50,833 bases of DNA from Chloroflexota bacterium (GTDB taxonomy: Bacteria > Chloroflexota > Limnocylindria > Limnocylindrales > CSP1-4), in NCBI GenBank assembly GCA_030447745.1, contig JAUJOH010000009.1, forward strand, positions 51,853 through 102,685. The letters run 5' to 3'. Positions 26,112 through 35,169 of the stretch are shown here, in pieces. A model generated the notes under the pieces. It worked only from the letters and a program-made list of their open reading frames with translations, was not told the origin of the DNA and did no database searches. Each line of letters starts with the position of its first letter. Position 1 is the first letter of the stretch. The position numbers and the translations under genes are program-made.

Positions 26112-27939
26112 TCACTCCACCGTGACCGACTTGGCGAGGTTGCGCGGCTGGTCGACGTCCGTGCCGCGCGCGATCGCGACGTGATAGGCGAACAGCTGGA
26201 GCGGGATGATCGAGACGATCGCACTCAGTGCCTCGTGGGTGTCCGGGACCCAGCACACGTCGTCGGCGAAGCGCTCGATCTGTGGATCGCCCTCGGTAGC
26301 GACGGCGATGACCCGCGCGTCGCGCGCGCGCGACCCTCCATGACGTTGCTGACGAGCTTGTCGTAGACCGACGAGCGCGTGGCGACGGCGACCAGGGGGC
26401 ACTCGGCGTCGAGGAGCGAGATCGGGCCGTGCTTCATCTCGCCGGCGGCGTATCCCTCGGCATGGACGTAGCTGACCTCCTTGAGCTTGAGCGCCCTCGA
26501 GCGCCGCCGGGTAGCCGTAGCCGCGTCCCACGAACATGAACCCACGCGAGTTGACGTAGCGGCGGGCGAGTTCCGCGACCTCCGAGGCGTTGGCGAGGGC
26601 ACGGGCGGCCGCGTCCGGGAGCGCGTGGAGCGCCGCCCCGAGCTCGAGCTCCTGCTCCGCGCCGAGCGTGCCGCGCGCGCCTTGGCGATCGCGGCCGCGA
26701 GCACGACCAGCGTCGTCACCTGGGTCACGAACGTCTTCGACGCGGCGACGGCGATTTCCGGACCCGCCTGCAGGAACAGGACGCGGTGCGCTTCGCGGGT
26801 GATCGCCGAGCCGACGGTGTTCGTGACGGCGACGATCGGGCAGCCGCGCTCGCGGGCCAGGCGCGTCGGCGCGAGCGTGTCGGCCGTCTCGCCGGACTGG
26901 GTCACGGCGATCACGAGCGTCCGCGCGTCGAGCGGCGGCGGGCTGTACCGAACTCCGACCCGAACGTGGCGCGGGCCGGGACCCCGATCCAGTCCTCGAT
27001 CGCCGCCGCCCCGACGAGCGCGGCGTAATAGGCCGTCCCGCACGCGACCAGCTCGACACGGTCGATCCCGCGGAGCGTCTCATCGAAGCCCTCGAGCTCC
27101 TCGAGCCAGATCCGGTCGTTGCGGGTGACCCGGCCGGCGATCGCCTGTCGGAGCGAGGTCGGCTGCTCGTGGATCTCCTTGAGCATGAAGTGCTCGTAGC
27201 CGCCCTTCTCGGCCGCCTCCGGCGACCAGTCGATCGTGGTCACGACGCGCTCGACCGGCGCGCCGTGCACGTCGGTGACGACGACGCCGGCCGGGCGGAT
27301 GTCGGCCACGTCGCCTTCGTCGAGGTAGATCACCCGGTCCGTGTGGGCGAGAATGGCGGCCACGTCGCTGGCGAGGAACGACTCGCCTTCCGCGACGCCG
27401 ACGACGAGCGGCACGTCCTGGCGCGCGCCGACCAGGCGGTTCTCGCCGCGGTGCATGACGACGAGGGCGTAGGCGCCCTCGAGGCGGCGGAGCGTCGCCC
27501 GGGTCGCCTCCGCGATGTCGCCCGTGTAGGACTCCTCGATCAGGTGGGCGATCGCCTCCGTGTCGGTCTCCGAGGTCAGCCCATGGCCGCGCGCCTCGAG
27601 CCCGTCGCGCAGCTCCCGGAAGTTCTCGATGATCCCGTTGTGGATGACCGTGATGTCGCCCGTGCAGTCCTGGTGCGGGTGGGCGTTCAGGTCGTTCGGA
27701 CGGCCGTGGGTCGCCCAGCGCGTGTGGGCCAGCCCGATGGCGGCGTGGGGCGTCCGGTCCGCGATGGCCGTCTGGAGGTTGGCGAGCTTGCCGGCCTTCT
27801 TCTCGACGAAGAGGTCGCCGTCCTCGTCGACGAGCGCGATCCCCGCCGAGTCGTAGCCGCGGTACTCGAGCCGCTTGAGCCCCTCGATGAGGATGCTGCC
27901 CGCCTCGCGGGGCCCCGTGTAGCCGACGATGCCGCACAT
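26112..27939 (-). CDS. glmS: Glutamine--fructose-6-phosphate aminotransferase (isomerizing), four frameshifts
   Basis: First committed step of amino-sugar synthesis. The ATG at 27939 gives MCGIVGYTGPREAGS with the N-terminal nucleophile Cys2 of the glutaminase domain. Sugar-isomerase domains follow in changing frames: ATFGSEF / YSPPPLDARTLVIAVTQSGE, GRGYGYPAALEG, LKLKEVSYVHAEGYAAGEMK, DKLVSNVMEG and the C-terminal PRNLAKSVTVE. Breaks lie near 26950, 26672, 26492 and 26325. Correcting them gives about 610 residues, matching the usual ~609. Conservation throughout and essentiality argue for consensus errors. No glmS ribozyme is visible upstream. The AGGAG upstream of the start lies within AGGAGTCCTCC. 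Confidence 0.92.
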
Positions 27940-27994
27940 GCCAGTTGGAGGACTCCTGTCGAGGGCGGTTCGTCCTGGAGGCCCCCCGACCCCT

Positions 27995-28036
27995 CCGAGG
28001 CCGGAGGCGGAGCTCCGCGACGCCATCCGCCCGAGG
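27995..28036. repeat. Dispersed 42-bp repeat, copy B
   Basis: CCGAGGCCGGAGGCGGAGC, then TCCGCGACGCCATCCGCC, then CGAGG. It differs from copy E at 39.7 kb at only two or three positions. It sits between the glmM stop and the glmS start and contains the perfect palindrome GCGGAGCTCCGC. Confidence 0.8.
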
Positions 28037-28040
28037 ATTT

Positions 28041-29375
28041 TCAGTTTAGTCGCTCCCCGGCGAGGGTCGCGAGCGAGTCGGCAAGCTCGGTGACGAGCGG
28101 TGCGTCCGGGCCCTCGACCATGACCCGCAGGGCGGGCTCCGTGCCGGACGGGCGGACGAGGACGCGACCCGCGCCGCCGAGTCGAGCCCGGGCCTCCTCG
28201 ATCGCGCGCTGCAGCGACGGGTCTCCCTCCCACTGGTCCTTGTGACGCGCCCTCACCGCCCGTTGCTGCTGCGGCAGCATCGGGATCCCCGCCGCCAGCC
28301 CGGCGAGGGAGACACCGCGGCGCGTCATCACCCGCAGGAGCTCGAGGGCGGTGACGATGCCGTCCCCGGACGTGGTCTGGTCGAGCACGATCACGTGCCC
28401 GCTCTTCTCGCCGCCCAGGACCGCGCCGGAGACCTGCATCCCCTCGAGGATGTACTTGTCGCCGACGGGCGTCCGGATCACCTGGCCGCCGGCCTCCTCG
28501 ACGACCTGCTGCAGGCCGCCGTTGGACAGGACGGAGACGACGAGCGCGCCCTGGGGCAGTGCCCCCCGCTCGAGGCGGTCGATGGCGAGGATCCCGAGGA
28601 CCTGGTCGCCGTCGACGACCTCACCCGACGCGTCGACGGCGATGAGCCGGTCGGCGTCGCCGTCGAGCGCGAACCCCGCGTCGGCTCCCGCCGACACGAC
28701 GGCCCGCTGGAGCTCGCGCGGGTCGGTCGCCCCCGACCGGACGTTGATGTTCACCCCGTCGGGCTGGTTGTGGATCACCTCCACGGACGCGCCGGTCGCA
28801 CGCAGGATGTCGGGCGCGACGACGCCCCCCGAGCCGTTCGCGCAGTCGAGCACCACCCGCATGCTCCTCGCGTCCACACTGCCCGAGAGCCCGTGCCGAT
28901 GCTGGACGTACCGGTCGAGCAGACCCCTCGCATCGTGCGCGCGTCCGAGCCCCGCGTTGGTGGAACCGCCCAGCTCCTCCGATCGCCAGATCAGCTGCTC
29001 GAGCTCGTCCTCGATCGCGTCGTCGAGCTTGAGACCGTTGGCGTCGAGGACCTTGAGACCGTTGTCGTCGGCCGGGTTGTGGGAGGCTGACACCATGATC
29101 CCCGCCGCGAAGGGACCGGCCGCGGCGAGATACGCGAGCGCGGGCGTGGGGACCACGCCGATTCGATGGACGTCCGCACCGAGACTCGTCGCGCCGGCCG
29201 TCAACGCCGCGACGAACATGTCGCCGCTCCGCCGCGTGTCCTGCCCGACGACGAGCGCCCCTCCCTCCGGCACGAGCCGGCGAGCCACGGCTCGGCCGAG
29301 CGCGTAGGCCACGGGCGGCTTCAGGTCCACGTTCGCGACGCCACGGATCCCGTCCGTGCCGAAGAGGCGGGCCAA
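28041..29375 (-). CDS. glmM: Phosphoglucosamine mutase
   Basis: Converts glucosamine-6-phosphate to the 1-phosphate between GlmS and GlmU. 444 residues, typical. Phosphoserine loop MVSASHNPADDNGLKV (catalytic Ser98), metal loop LDGDADRLIAV, sugar loop GGEKSGHVI, and phosphate loop VRPSGTEPALRVM. It follows cdaR by 24 bases; GlmM is known to bind and inhibit CdaA in Firmicutes, which fits this gene order. Repeat copy B separates it from glmS. Confidence 0.97.
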   Translation of the reverse strand: MARLFGTDGIRGVANVDLKPPVAYALGRAVARRLVPEGGALVVGQDTRRSGDMFVAALTAGATSLGADVHRIGVVPTPALAYLAAAGPFAAGIMVSASHNPADDNGLKVLDANGLKLDDAIEDELEQLIWRSEELGGSTNAGLGRAHDARGLLDRYVQHRHGLSGSVDARSMRVVLDCANGSGGVVAPDILRATGASVEVIHNQPDGVNINVRSGATDPRELQRAVVSAGADAGFALDGDADRLIAVDASGEVVDGDQVLGILAIDRLERGALPQGALVVSVLSNGGLQQVVEEAGGQVIRTPVGDKYILEGMQVSGAVLGGEKSGHVIVLDQTTSGDGIVTALELLRVMTRRGVSLAGLAAGIPMLPQQQRAVRARHKDQWEGDPSLQRAIEEARARLGGAGRVLVRPSGTEPALRVMVEGPDAPLVTELADSLATLAGERLN

Positions 29376-29399
29376 CGGAGCTCCTTCCGGTTGCGAGCT

Positions 29400-30659
29400 T
29401 CAGGGGGACGTAGCAGGGCTGGCAGCGGTGCCCGGCGACGGGGCACCGGGCGAGGCCACGACGGGCTCACCGACCGTCACCGTGACGGATGGCGGACTGG
29501 CCGTGTCGAGCGTCAGCCCCGCTGGCAGGTCCGCGGTCACCGGGACCTCGTGCTGCCCGGGCCCGAGCCCGCCGACCGCCACCTCGACGTTGAACGCCCG
29601 GCCTTCGAGCCGGTCGAGGTCGGCGACCGATCCGCCGAGGGTCACGAGGACCTGGCTCGTGGACAGGGTGTAGGCCCGGTCCGCGAGCGCGCCCTCGAGG
29701 GCGATCCCGGCGCTGAAGGTCCGCGTGCCGACGACGGGCCGGAGCGTGACGCGGACCGCGACGGTCGCGTCGCCGACGGGCAGGACGCCGACGGGCAGGG
29801 CCAGCGCTGCCTGCCGCTCGATCGTCTCGGTCGCCCCCTCGAGCGAGATCGGCACGGTCGACGCGGCGGTCACGGCTGCCAGCTCGTCGGCGTCGCCCTC
29901 GATCGTCACGGCGAGCGGGTCGACGGCGATCGAGGCGAGCTCGAAGCCCGGGGCCGGGCTGCCCTCCAGGACGGGAGTCACCGGCACCGTCCGGGTCTGG
30001 CCGTTGGTCAGGACGGCGATGCGGACGTGGACGACCGACGGATCGACGTCGACGCCAAGGACCGGTTCGCCCTGCGCGTCGACCGGCGTCAGCACGACGT
30101 CCCGGTTGATGTCGATGCCGGCCGGCTGGATCTGGACACGGGCCTCGGCTCGATCGACGCGCTGGACCGTCAAGGCGGGGCCGCGCACCTGGACCGTCTC
30201 GCGGTCGAACTCCGGTTCCCGGACGTCGAGCCCGTCGGGGACCTCGCCGGTCGCGATGCTCACGGGCACGCCACGGGTGACGATCTTGTCCATGGTGACG
30301 CTGATCCGCCGCGGCTCCCACTCGAAGACCTCCACGCGCGGGTCGTTCGGTCGAACGTCCACGTTCACCGTGGTCGTCCCCGTACCGACGACCGGTGCGC
30401 CGAGGTCGACCGTGGCACTGAAGCTCGTGCTCGTGACCGGCACGTCGTCGGGCGCGAAGTAGCGCACCCGAGTGATGTCGCCAAGCGGCGTCAGGAGCGC
30501 GACGTCCTCCGGCTGATTGCGCGACGCGATCGGCACCTGGACCGGCAGCTGGCGGGTGTCCTGCGAGATGACCAGGATCCCGTAGAGCAGCGTCGCGAGA
30601 ACGAGTGCGGCCACCTTGAGCGGCCAGTGGTGGACGACGAAGGCGAGCAGCCGGGTCAT
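29400..30659 (-). CDS. cdaR: YbbR-domain protein, CdaA regulator CdaR
   Basis: 419 residues: one N-terminal transmembrane helix (LKVAALVLATLLYGILV, residues ~13-30), then an extracytoplasmic part with about four YbbR-like beta repeats (for example DVREPEFDRETVQVRGPALT, with PVTADLPAGLTLDTASPPSV as the last) and a Ser/Pro/Ala-rich tail. In Bacillus and relatives CdaR binds CdaA across the membrane and tunes c-di-AMP output. The ATG overlaps the cdaA stop (ATGA). Confidence 0.88.
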   Translation of the reverse strand: MTRLLAFVVHHWPLKVAALVLATLLYGILVISQDTRQLPVQVPIASRNQPEDVALLTPLGDITRVRYFAPDDVPVTSTSFSATVDLGAPVVGTGTTTVNVDVRPNDPRVEVFEWEPRRISVTMDKIVTRGVPVSIATGEVPDGLDVREPEFDRETVQVRGPALTVQRVDRAEARVQIQPAGIDINRDVVLTPVDAQGEPVLGVDVDPSVVHVRIAVLTNGQTRTVPVTPVLEGSPAPGFELASIAVDPLAVTIEGDADELAAVTAASTVPISLEGATETIERQAALALPVGVLPVGDATVAVRVTLRPVVGTRTFSAGIALEGALADRAYTLSTSQVLVTLGGSVADLDRLEGRAFNVEVAVGGLGPGQHEVPVTADLPAGLTLDTASPPSVTVTVGEPVVASPGAPSPGTAASPATSP

Positions 30660-31810
30660 CGCGGGACCCGGGTGGCGGACTCCTCCTCGGGCACCCGTTC
30701 GGGCTGACGGGTCGATCGGCGCACGTTCACGCGCTCCGGGCGGCCGTCGCCGACCTGCGCGGCTGCGCCGCCGGGGCCGGCGCCGTCCGCGTCCACCGGC
30801 GCTACCTCGAGCGCATCGGGCTCGCCCGCCCCGCCGGCGATCGGCGGCGGGGTGACGGTCGTTCGGCGGACGGGCTCCGTCCCGGCGCCGTCCTGCGCGG
30901 CGTCGCTGCGCGCGTCCGTGTTCGCCGCCGGTCGGCCGTCGCGCCCCACGATCCGGCCGAGGTCGCCGAGCCGGCGGGCGCGCCCGCCGGACCGTGGCTC
31001 GTCTCCTCGCCGCGACAGCATCGAGCGCCCGCTCTGCGGCGTCAGCAGCGTGCGGAGCGCCCGCGCCAGCTGGGCCTCGTTGAGGTTGCGCACGATGCGG
31101 GCCCGCTCGACGAGGCTGATCTGGCCGTTCTCCTCCGACACAACGACGACCACGGCGTCCGTCTGCTCGGTGATCCCGAGGGCCGCCCGGTGGCGGGTCC
31201 CGAACCGCTCCGTGTGGATCGTCGTCTCCGCCAGTGGCAGCAGCGCGCCCGCGGCGACGATCGTCTCCTCGCGGATGATGACCGCACCGTCGTGGAGCGC
31301 CGTCCGCGGGCTGAAGATCGTCGACAACAGGTCGGACGACAGGTCGGCGTGGAGCATGACGCCACTCTCGGCGATCTCCTCGAGACCGGTGTCCCGCTCC
31401 AGGACGATGAGCGCGCCGTGCCCCTCGGCGGACAGCGACGCGGCGGCCCGGGCGACCTCGGCCGCGACGTGCTCGGTCGCCCGTTGCTCCGCCGGCGAGA
31501 AGAGCCAGCCGAACGAGCCGACGCGCCCGATCCGCTCGAGCGCTCGACGCAGCTCCGGCTGGAATACGACCACGAGGGCGAAGACGCCGACGAATGCGCC
31601 GGTCTGCATGATCTGCGTGAGCAGGCGGAAGGCGAGCGCCTCCGCCACGGCATAGACGACGAAGAGCACGGTCACGCCGAGGACGAGGCTGACGGCGCGT
31701 GTGCCCCGGATGAGCCGGAACAGCCAGTAGATCAGCAGTGCCGTGAGCCCGATGTCGACCAGCGTCAGCAGGTCGGCCTGTTTCAGGATCGACTCGAGGA
31801 GCTGCGGCAT
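30656..31810 (-). CDS. cdaA: Diadenylate cyclase CdaA with a long C-terminal extension
   Basis: Makes c-di-AMP from two ATP at the membrane. Three transmembrane helices in residues ~16-85, then the DAC domain with LHDGAVII (DGA at 174-176) and TRHRAALG (RHR at 206-208). The domain ends near residue 260, where most CdaA proteins stop (~275). Here ~120 further residues follow, rich in Arg, Pro, Gly and Ala and predicted disordered. cdaA-cdaR-glmM is the classic arrangement linking c-di-AMP to cell-wall precursor supply. Transcription probably starts at the TACACT box nine bases before the ATG. Confidence 0.94.
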   Translation of the reverse strand: MPQLLESILKQADLLTLVDIGLTALLIYWLFRLIRGTRAVSLVLGVTVLFVVYAVAEALAFRLLTQIMQTGAFVGVFALVVVFQPELRRALERIGRVGSFGWLFSPAEQRATEHVAAEVARAAASLSAEGHGALIVLERDTGLEEIAESGVMLHADLSSDLLSTIFSPRTALHDGAVIIREETIVAAGALLPLAETTIHTERFGTRHRAALGITEQTDAVVVVVSEENGQISLVERARIVRNLNEAQLARALRTLLTPQSGRSMLSRRGDEPRSGGRARRLGDLGRIVGRDGRPAANTDARSDAAQDGAGTEPVRRTTVTPPPIAGGAGEPDALEVAPVDADGAGPGGAAAQVGDGRPERVNVRRSTRQPERVPEEESATRVPR

Positions 31811-31819
31811 CGTCGGGCG

Positions 31820-31825
31820 AGTGTA
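31820..31825 (-). promoter_or_regulatory. Candidate extended -10 box of cdaA (near-leaderless)
   Basis: TGCTACACT: TACACT with TGC ahead (extended -10), nine bases before the cdaA ATG at 31810. It would drive cdaA-cdaR-glmM. The 184 bases further upstream, back to the argF stop, hold a GC-rich hairpin (GGCGG CTC CGCC) but no gene. Confidence 0.5.
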
Positions 31826-32009
31826 GCATCGGGTTCCGGCGGCTCCGCCGCCACGATCGGGGTCTCCGAGCGCCGCCACTCGGTCCGCCGGCCCGGCGCT
31901 CGCGGCCGCTGCCCGGGGTGCGCCGCGAGCGTTGCCTCGAGGCGGTCCGGCGGGGGGCGGCGTGTCCGTGTCGGGGCATCTCGTCAGTACGGCTCGTCCA
32001 GGGCCTCGC

Positions 32010-33026
32010 TCAGACGGGCGTCGTTGAGGCCTCCGGTCGCCCGCCCGCGCTCGCCGGCGGTTCGGCTCTCGCCGCCTCGTCGGCGAGGAGCTCGACCAGC
32101 AGGGCCTTCTGCACATGCAGCCGGTTCTCCGACTGCTCGAGGATGAGGCTCATCGGGCCGTCCATCACGTCGGACGTGATCTCCTCGCCGCGGTGCGCCG
32201 GCAGGCAGTGCATCACCATGGCCTCCGGGCCGGCCGTCTCGAGCAGCCGAGCGTCGACCTGGTACGGCGCGAAGGCGTCACGGCGTTCCTCTGCCTCCGC
32301 CTCCTGGCCCATGGAGGTCCACGCGTCCGTGTACACGACATGCGCGCCGCGGACGATCTCGGCCGGGTCGTGCCCGAAGACCAGCGCGGCGCCGGTCGTC
32401 TCGGCCAGCTCGCGCGCCCGCTCGACGATCCTGCGGTCCGGCCCGTAGCCCTCCGGGTGCGCGAGCCGCACGTCCACGCCGAGCGTCGCACCCAGCAGGG
32501 CGAGCGAGTGGTAGACGTTGTTGCCGTCACCGACGAACGCGAGCACGAGTCCTGCGAGCCGCCCGAACCGCTCCCTGAGCGTGAAGAGGTCGGCGAGCGC
32601 CTGGCACGGGTGCTCACGGAGCGTCAGCCCGTTGACCACCGGCACGGCAGCCTGTGCGGCGAGCTCCACGACAACCTGGTGCGGGCCCGTCCGGGCGACG
32701 ATCGCGTCGACGAACCGGTCCAGGTTGCGGGCCACGTCGCGGACGCTCTCGCGCGCCCCGAGGACCGTCTCGTGGGTGAGGTAGATGGCGTGGCCGCCGA
32801 GCTGGGCCATGCCGGCCTCGAAGGTCACCCGCGTCCGCAGACTCGGGCGCTGGAAGAGCATCGCGATCGTCCGCCCGGCCAGCAGCGGGTCGGCGTGCCG
32901 CCGCGTCGCCCGGAACTCCGCCTTCAGGTGAGTGGCCCGATCGAAGAGCCGCTGCACCTCCGAAGCGGACAGGTCGGCCGCACTGAGCAGATCTCTCCCG
33001 CCCAGCGACGACTGAGCCACAGGCAT
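32010..33026 (-). CDS. argF: Ornithine carbamoyltransferase
   Basis: Forms citrulline from ornithine and carbamoyl phosphate in arginine synthesis. 338 residues from the ATG at 33026. Carbamoyl-phosphate loop FQRPSLRTRVTFE, HPCQALADLFTL, and the ornithine loop VMHCLPAHRGEEIT. An ATG nine bases upstream (33035) would add MTA, but it lies inside the candidate -10 box. The C-terminus has an extra ~25 residues ending EASTTPV. No other arg genes are nearby; it sits alone between the ribosomal and cda units. Confidence 0.93.
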   Translation of the reverse strand: MPVAQSSLGGRDLLSAADLSASEVQRLFDRATHLKAEFRATRRHADPLLAGRTIAMLFQRPSLRTRVTFEAGMAQLGGHAIYLTHETVLGARESVRDVARNLDRFVDAIVARTGPHQVVVELAAQAAVPVVNGLTLREHPCQALADLFTLRERFGRLAGLVLAFVGDGNNVYHSLALLGATLGVDVRLAHPEGYGPDRRIVERARELAETTGAALVFGHDPAEIVRGAHVVYTDAWTSMGQEAEAEERRDAFAPYQVDARLLETAGPEAMVMHCLPAHRGEEITSDVMDGPMSLILEQSENRLHVQKALLVELLADEAARAEPPASAGGRPEASTTPV

Positions 33027-33032
33027 GGCCGT

Positions 33033-33038
33033 CATGTA
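33033..33038 (-). promoter_or_regulatory. Candidate -10 box of argF (leaderless type)
   Basis: GCTACATG with TACATG six bases before the ATG at 33026, the same spacing as at recO, tsaE and the polyprenyl synthase. The last base departs from consensus. It favours the downstream of two possible argF start codons. Confidence 0.4.
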
Positions 33039-33100
33039 GCGCCCGCAGGACGGTTCAGGCGAAGGCGGTGGCGAGCACGGTCGCGAGCGTGCCCGAGCGT

Positions 33101-33143
33101 ACGTGAGCGACCGCGCGGAGCAGCCAACGCACCCATGGACCGC
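33101..33143. repeat. Second repeat type, copy in the rpsI-argF gap
   Basis: CGTGAGCGACCGCGCGGAGC followed by CCAACGC and CATGGACCGC. About 35 of 43 positions match the copy at 50421-50463. It lies alone here, without a 42-bp repeat beside it. Confidence 0.6.
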
Positions 33144-33155
33144 TCCGGCGGGTGC

Positions 33156-33554
33156 TTACCGTTTCGTGTACTGAGGGGCTTTTCTGGCGCGCTTGAGCCC
33201 GTACTTCTTGCGCTCCTTCATCCGCGGATCGCGGGTCAGGAGACCCGCCTGGCGGAGCGGCACCCGGTTGGTGTCCGCGTCGACCTCGAGCAGCGCTCGG
33301 GCGATCCCGTGACGGATCGCGCCCGCCTGCCCGGTCACGCCACCCCCCTCGACCTTGATCATCGCGTTGAAGCGGCCCTCCGTCCCGGTGACCCGGAACG
33401 GCAGTCGCACCTCGGCCTCGTTGATGGCGTTGCCGAAGTGCTCGTCGAGCGACCGCCCGTTGACCACGATCTCGCCCTCGCCCGGCAGCAGCCGAACGCG
33501 CGCGATCGCCGTCTTGCGGCGGCCGGTCCCGGAGAAGAAGGCGGTTGTGGCCAT
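33156..33554 (-). CDS. rpsI: 30S ribosomal protein S9
   Basis: 132 residues, usual length. [20 protein letters not shown] at the N-terminus, [20 protein letters not shown] in the middle, and the C-terminal basic tail ending APQYTKR, which reaches the P-site tRNA (family knowledge; the usual SKR ending is TKR here). It follows rplM by 17 bases and closes the ribosomal series. Confidence 0.97.
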   Translation of the reverse strand: MATTAFFSGTGRRKTAIARVRLLPGEGEIVVNGRSLDEHFGNAINEAEVRLPFRVTGTEGRFNAMIKVEGGGVTGQAGAIRHGIARALLEVDADTNRVPLRQAGLLTRDPRMKERKKYGLKRARKAPQYTKR

Positions 33555-33571
33555 CGAGTCTGTTCCCCCTG

Positions 33572-34009
33572 TCAGGCGAGCGGCTCAGGCCGCTGGGCCT
33601 GATGCGGATGATCGGATCCCGCGTAGATCTTGAGCTTGCGCAACTGCTGGGCGCCGAGACGGTTGTGCTGGAGCATGCCCTTGACGGCGCGCCGGATGAC
33701 CTCCTCCGGCCGCCGCTCGAGCAGGTGGCCGAGCGACTCCTGCCGGAGGCCCTGCGGGTAGCCGCTGTGTCGGACGTACAGCTTGGTCTCCTTCTTGTCG
33801 CGCGTGACGCCGACCCGCGATGCGTTCAGGACGATGACGAAGTCGCCCGAGTCGAGGTTCGGCTGCCATGTCGGTTTGTGCTTGCCCTCGAGGACGCGTG
33901 CGATCCGCGAGGCCAGCCGGCCGAGCGTCTCGTCGGTCGCATCCACGACCCACCAGCGTCGGTCGATCTCGCTCTCGCGTGCGGCATAGGTCTTCGTGCT
34001 CATCGTCAC
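33572..34009 (-). CDS. rplM: 50S ribosomal protein L13
   Basis: 145 residues. [40 protein letters not shown] and [11 protein letters not shown] are L13 signatures. The GTG at 34009 overlaps the truA stop by four bases and has GGAG seven bases upstream; an ATG two codons later (34003) is the alternative start. It forms the usual rplM-rpsI pair. Confidence 0.96.
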   Translation of the reverse strand: MTMSTKTYAARESEIDRRWWVVDATDETLGRLASRIARVLEGKHKPTWQPNLDSGDFVIVLNASRVGVTRDKKETKLYVRHSGYPQGLRQESLGHLLERRPEEVIRRAVKGMLQHNRLGAQQLRKLKIYAGSDHPHQAQRPEPLA

Positions 34010-34790
34010 CTGTGTTCTCCGTCCGATCGCCTCACCGGTCGCCCCAGGGCGACGCGTCGGAGGCAGAGACCCCGAGCCGGCGCCGTGGCCCCGTTGAGGG
34101 CCGGTCGCCGCGACTCGAGGGCCACCGCGACCGCCGATTCCTCCAGCCTTCCTCGGCCGACCTCCAGGAGGACGGCCACGATACGCCGGACCATGCCGCG
34201 CAGGAAGGCGTCGGCTCGGACGTCGATCGTCACGAGCCGCCCCGTCCTCCGGACCCGGACCGCGGGCACCGTCCGGACCGGCTGCCGGTCCGCCGACCCG
34301 CAGGCGCTGAAGTCGTGCCGGCCGACGAGGGCCGACCCGGCGCGCGCCATCGCGTCGGTGTCGAGTGGGGACCGCACCCCGAGCGCGGTGCGCTCGCGGA
34401 GCGGACTGCGCGGCCCGTTCCAGACGGTGTAGCGGTACTCCCGGTACCGCGCCGCGTAGCGCGGGTGGAACCCGGTCGGCACCCGCCGCAGCTCGCCGAT
34501 GGCGAGATCCGGCGGGAGGAGGCGGTTGATCGCCTCGGCCAGCTCACCTCCGGCCAACCGCCCGGACCAGGTGAATGCGATCACCTGTCCCGTCGCGTGG
34601 ACCCCGGCATCGGTGCGACCGGCCCCGTCGACCCGCCGCCGCGTCCCGTTGCCGAGACGGGCGAGCACGGCCTCGAGCTCACCCTGGACGGTCCTCGCGT
34701 TTGGCTGGATCTGGAATCCCGCGAAATCCGTCCCGTCGTATTCGACCCGGGCGCGGTACCGCGTCCCGGGCGCACCCTCTCGAGTGCCAC
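34006..34790 (-). CDS. truA: tRNA pseudouridine(38-40) synthase
   Basis: Isomerises uridines 38-40 in the tRNA anticodon arm. Conserved core from RARVEYDGTDFAGFQIQPN, with the catalytic Asp in GAGRTDAGVHATGQVIAF and YRYTVWNGP further on. The start is a problem: in the core frame no ATG, GTG or TTG lies between the rplQ stop and the YDGTDF motif. A GTG at 34790 (MALERVRPG) joins the core if one base is restored in the CCCGGG near 34766, giving 262 codons; a CTG start is the alternative. The rplQ-truA-rplM order is standard. Confidence 0.88.
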
Positions 34791-34812
34791 TGTCGTTGCT
34801 CAGCGTCGTGCG

Positions 34813-35166
34813 TCAGACCAGTTCGATCTGGACGATCTCGGCCGCGTCACCCTGGCGCTGCCCGACGCGGACGAGCCGGGTGTAACCGGAGGTCCGGTCC
34901 GCGTACTTCGGTGCGATCTCGTCGAACAGCTTGTTCACGACGAGCGGCTCGTTCGGAAACTCGGAGACGACCGACCGGCGGGCGGCCAGATCACCGCGCT
35001 TGGCGAGCGTGATCATCCGCTCCACCTGGCCGCGGATCTCCTTCGCTTTGGCCTCGGTCGTCTTGACCCGCTCGTAGCGGAGCACGGACACGGTCAGGTT
35101 CTTGTAGAGCGCGAGCCGCGGGCCCTGCTTTCGCGAGAGCTTGCGGCCGCCGATGCGGTGGGCCAC
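34813..35166 (-). CDS. rplQ: 50S ribosomal protein L17
   Basis: 117 residues. MAHRIGGRKLSRKQGPRLAL (L17 signature with the leading HR..G.KL.R), YERVKTTEAKAKEIRGQVER and a conserved GYTRLVRVGQRQGDAAEIVQ end. It follows rpoA by three bases. Confidence 0.97.
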   Translation of the reverse strand: MAHRIGGRKLSRKQGPRLALYKNLTVSVLRYERVKTTEAKAKEIRGQVERMITLAKRGDLAARRSVVSEFPNEPLVVNKLFDEIAPKYADRTSGYTRLVRVGQRQGDAAEIVQIELV

Positions 35167-35169
35167 CGG

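Noticed and set aside
26112-27939. glmS as a genuine pseudogene
   Set aside because: All catalytic and structural motifs survive across the four breaks, the repaired length equals the family length, and the pathway neighbours glmM and glmU are intact, so sequence error is the better explanation.
27940-28040. Possible glmS ribozyme or other riboswitch upstream of glmS
   Set aside because: The gap is about 100 bases and is mostly a dispersed repeat found at unrelated gene junctions; no ribozyme core elements are recognisable.
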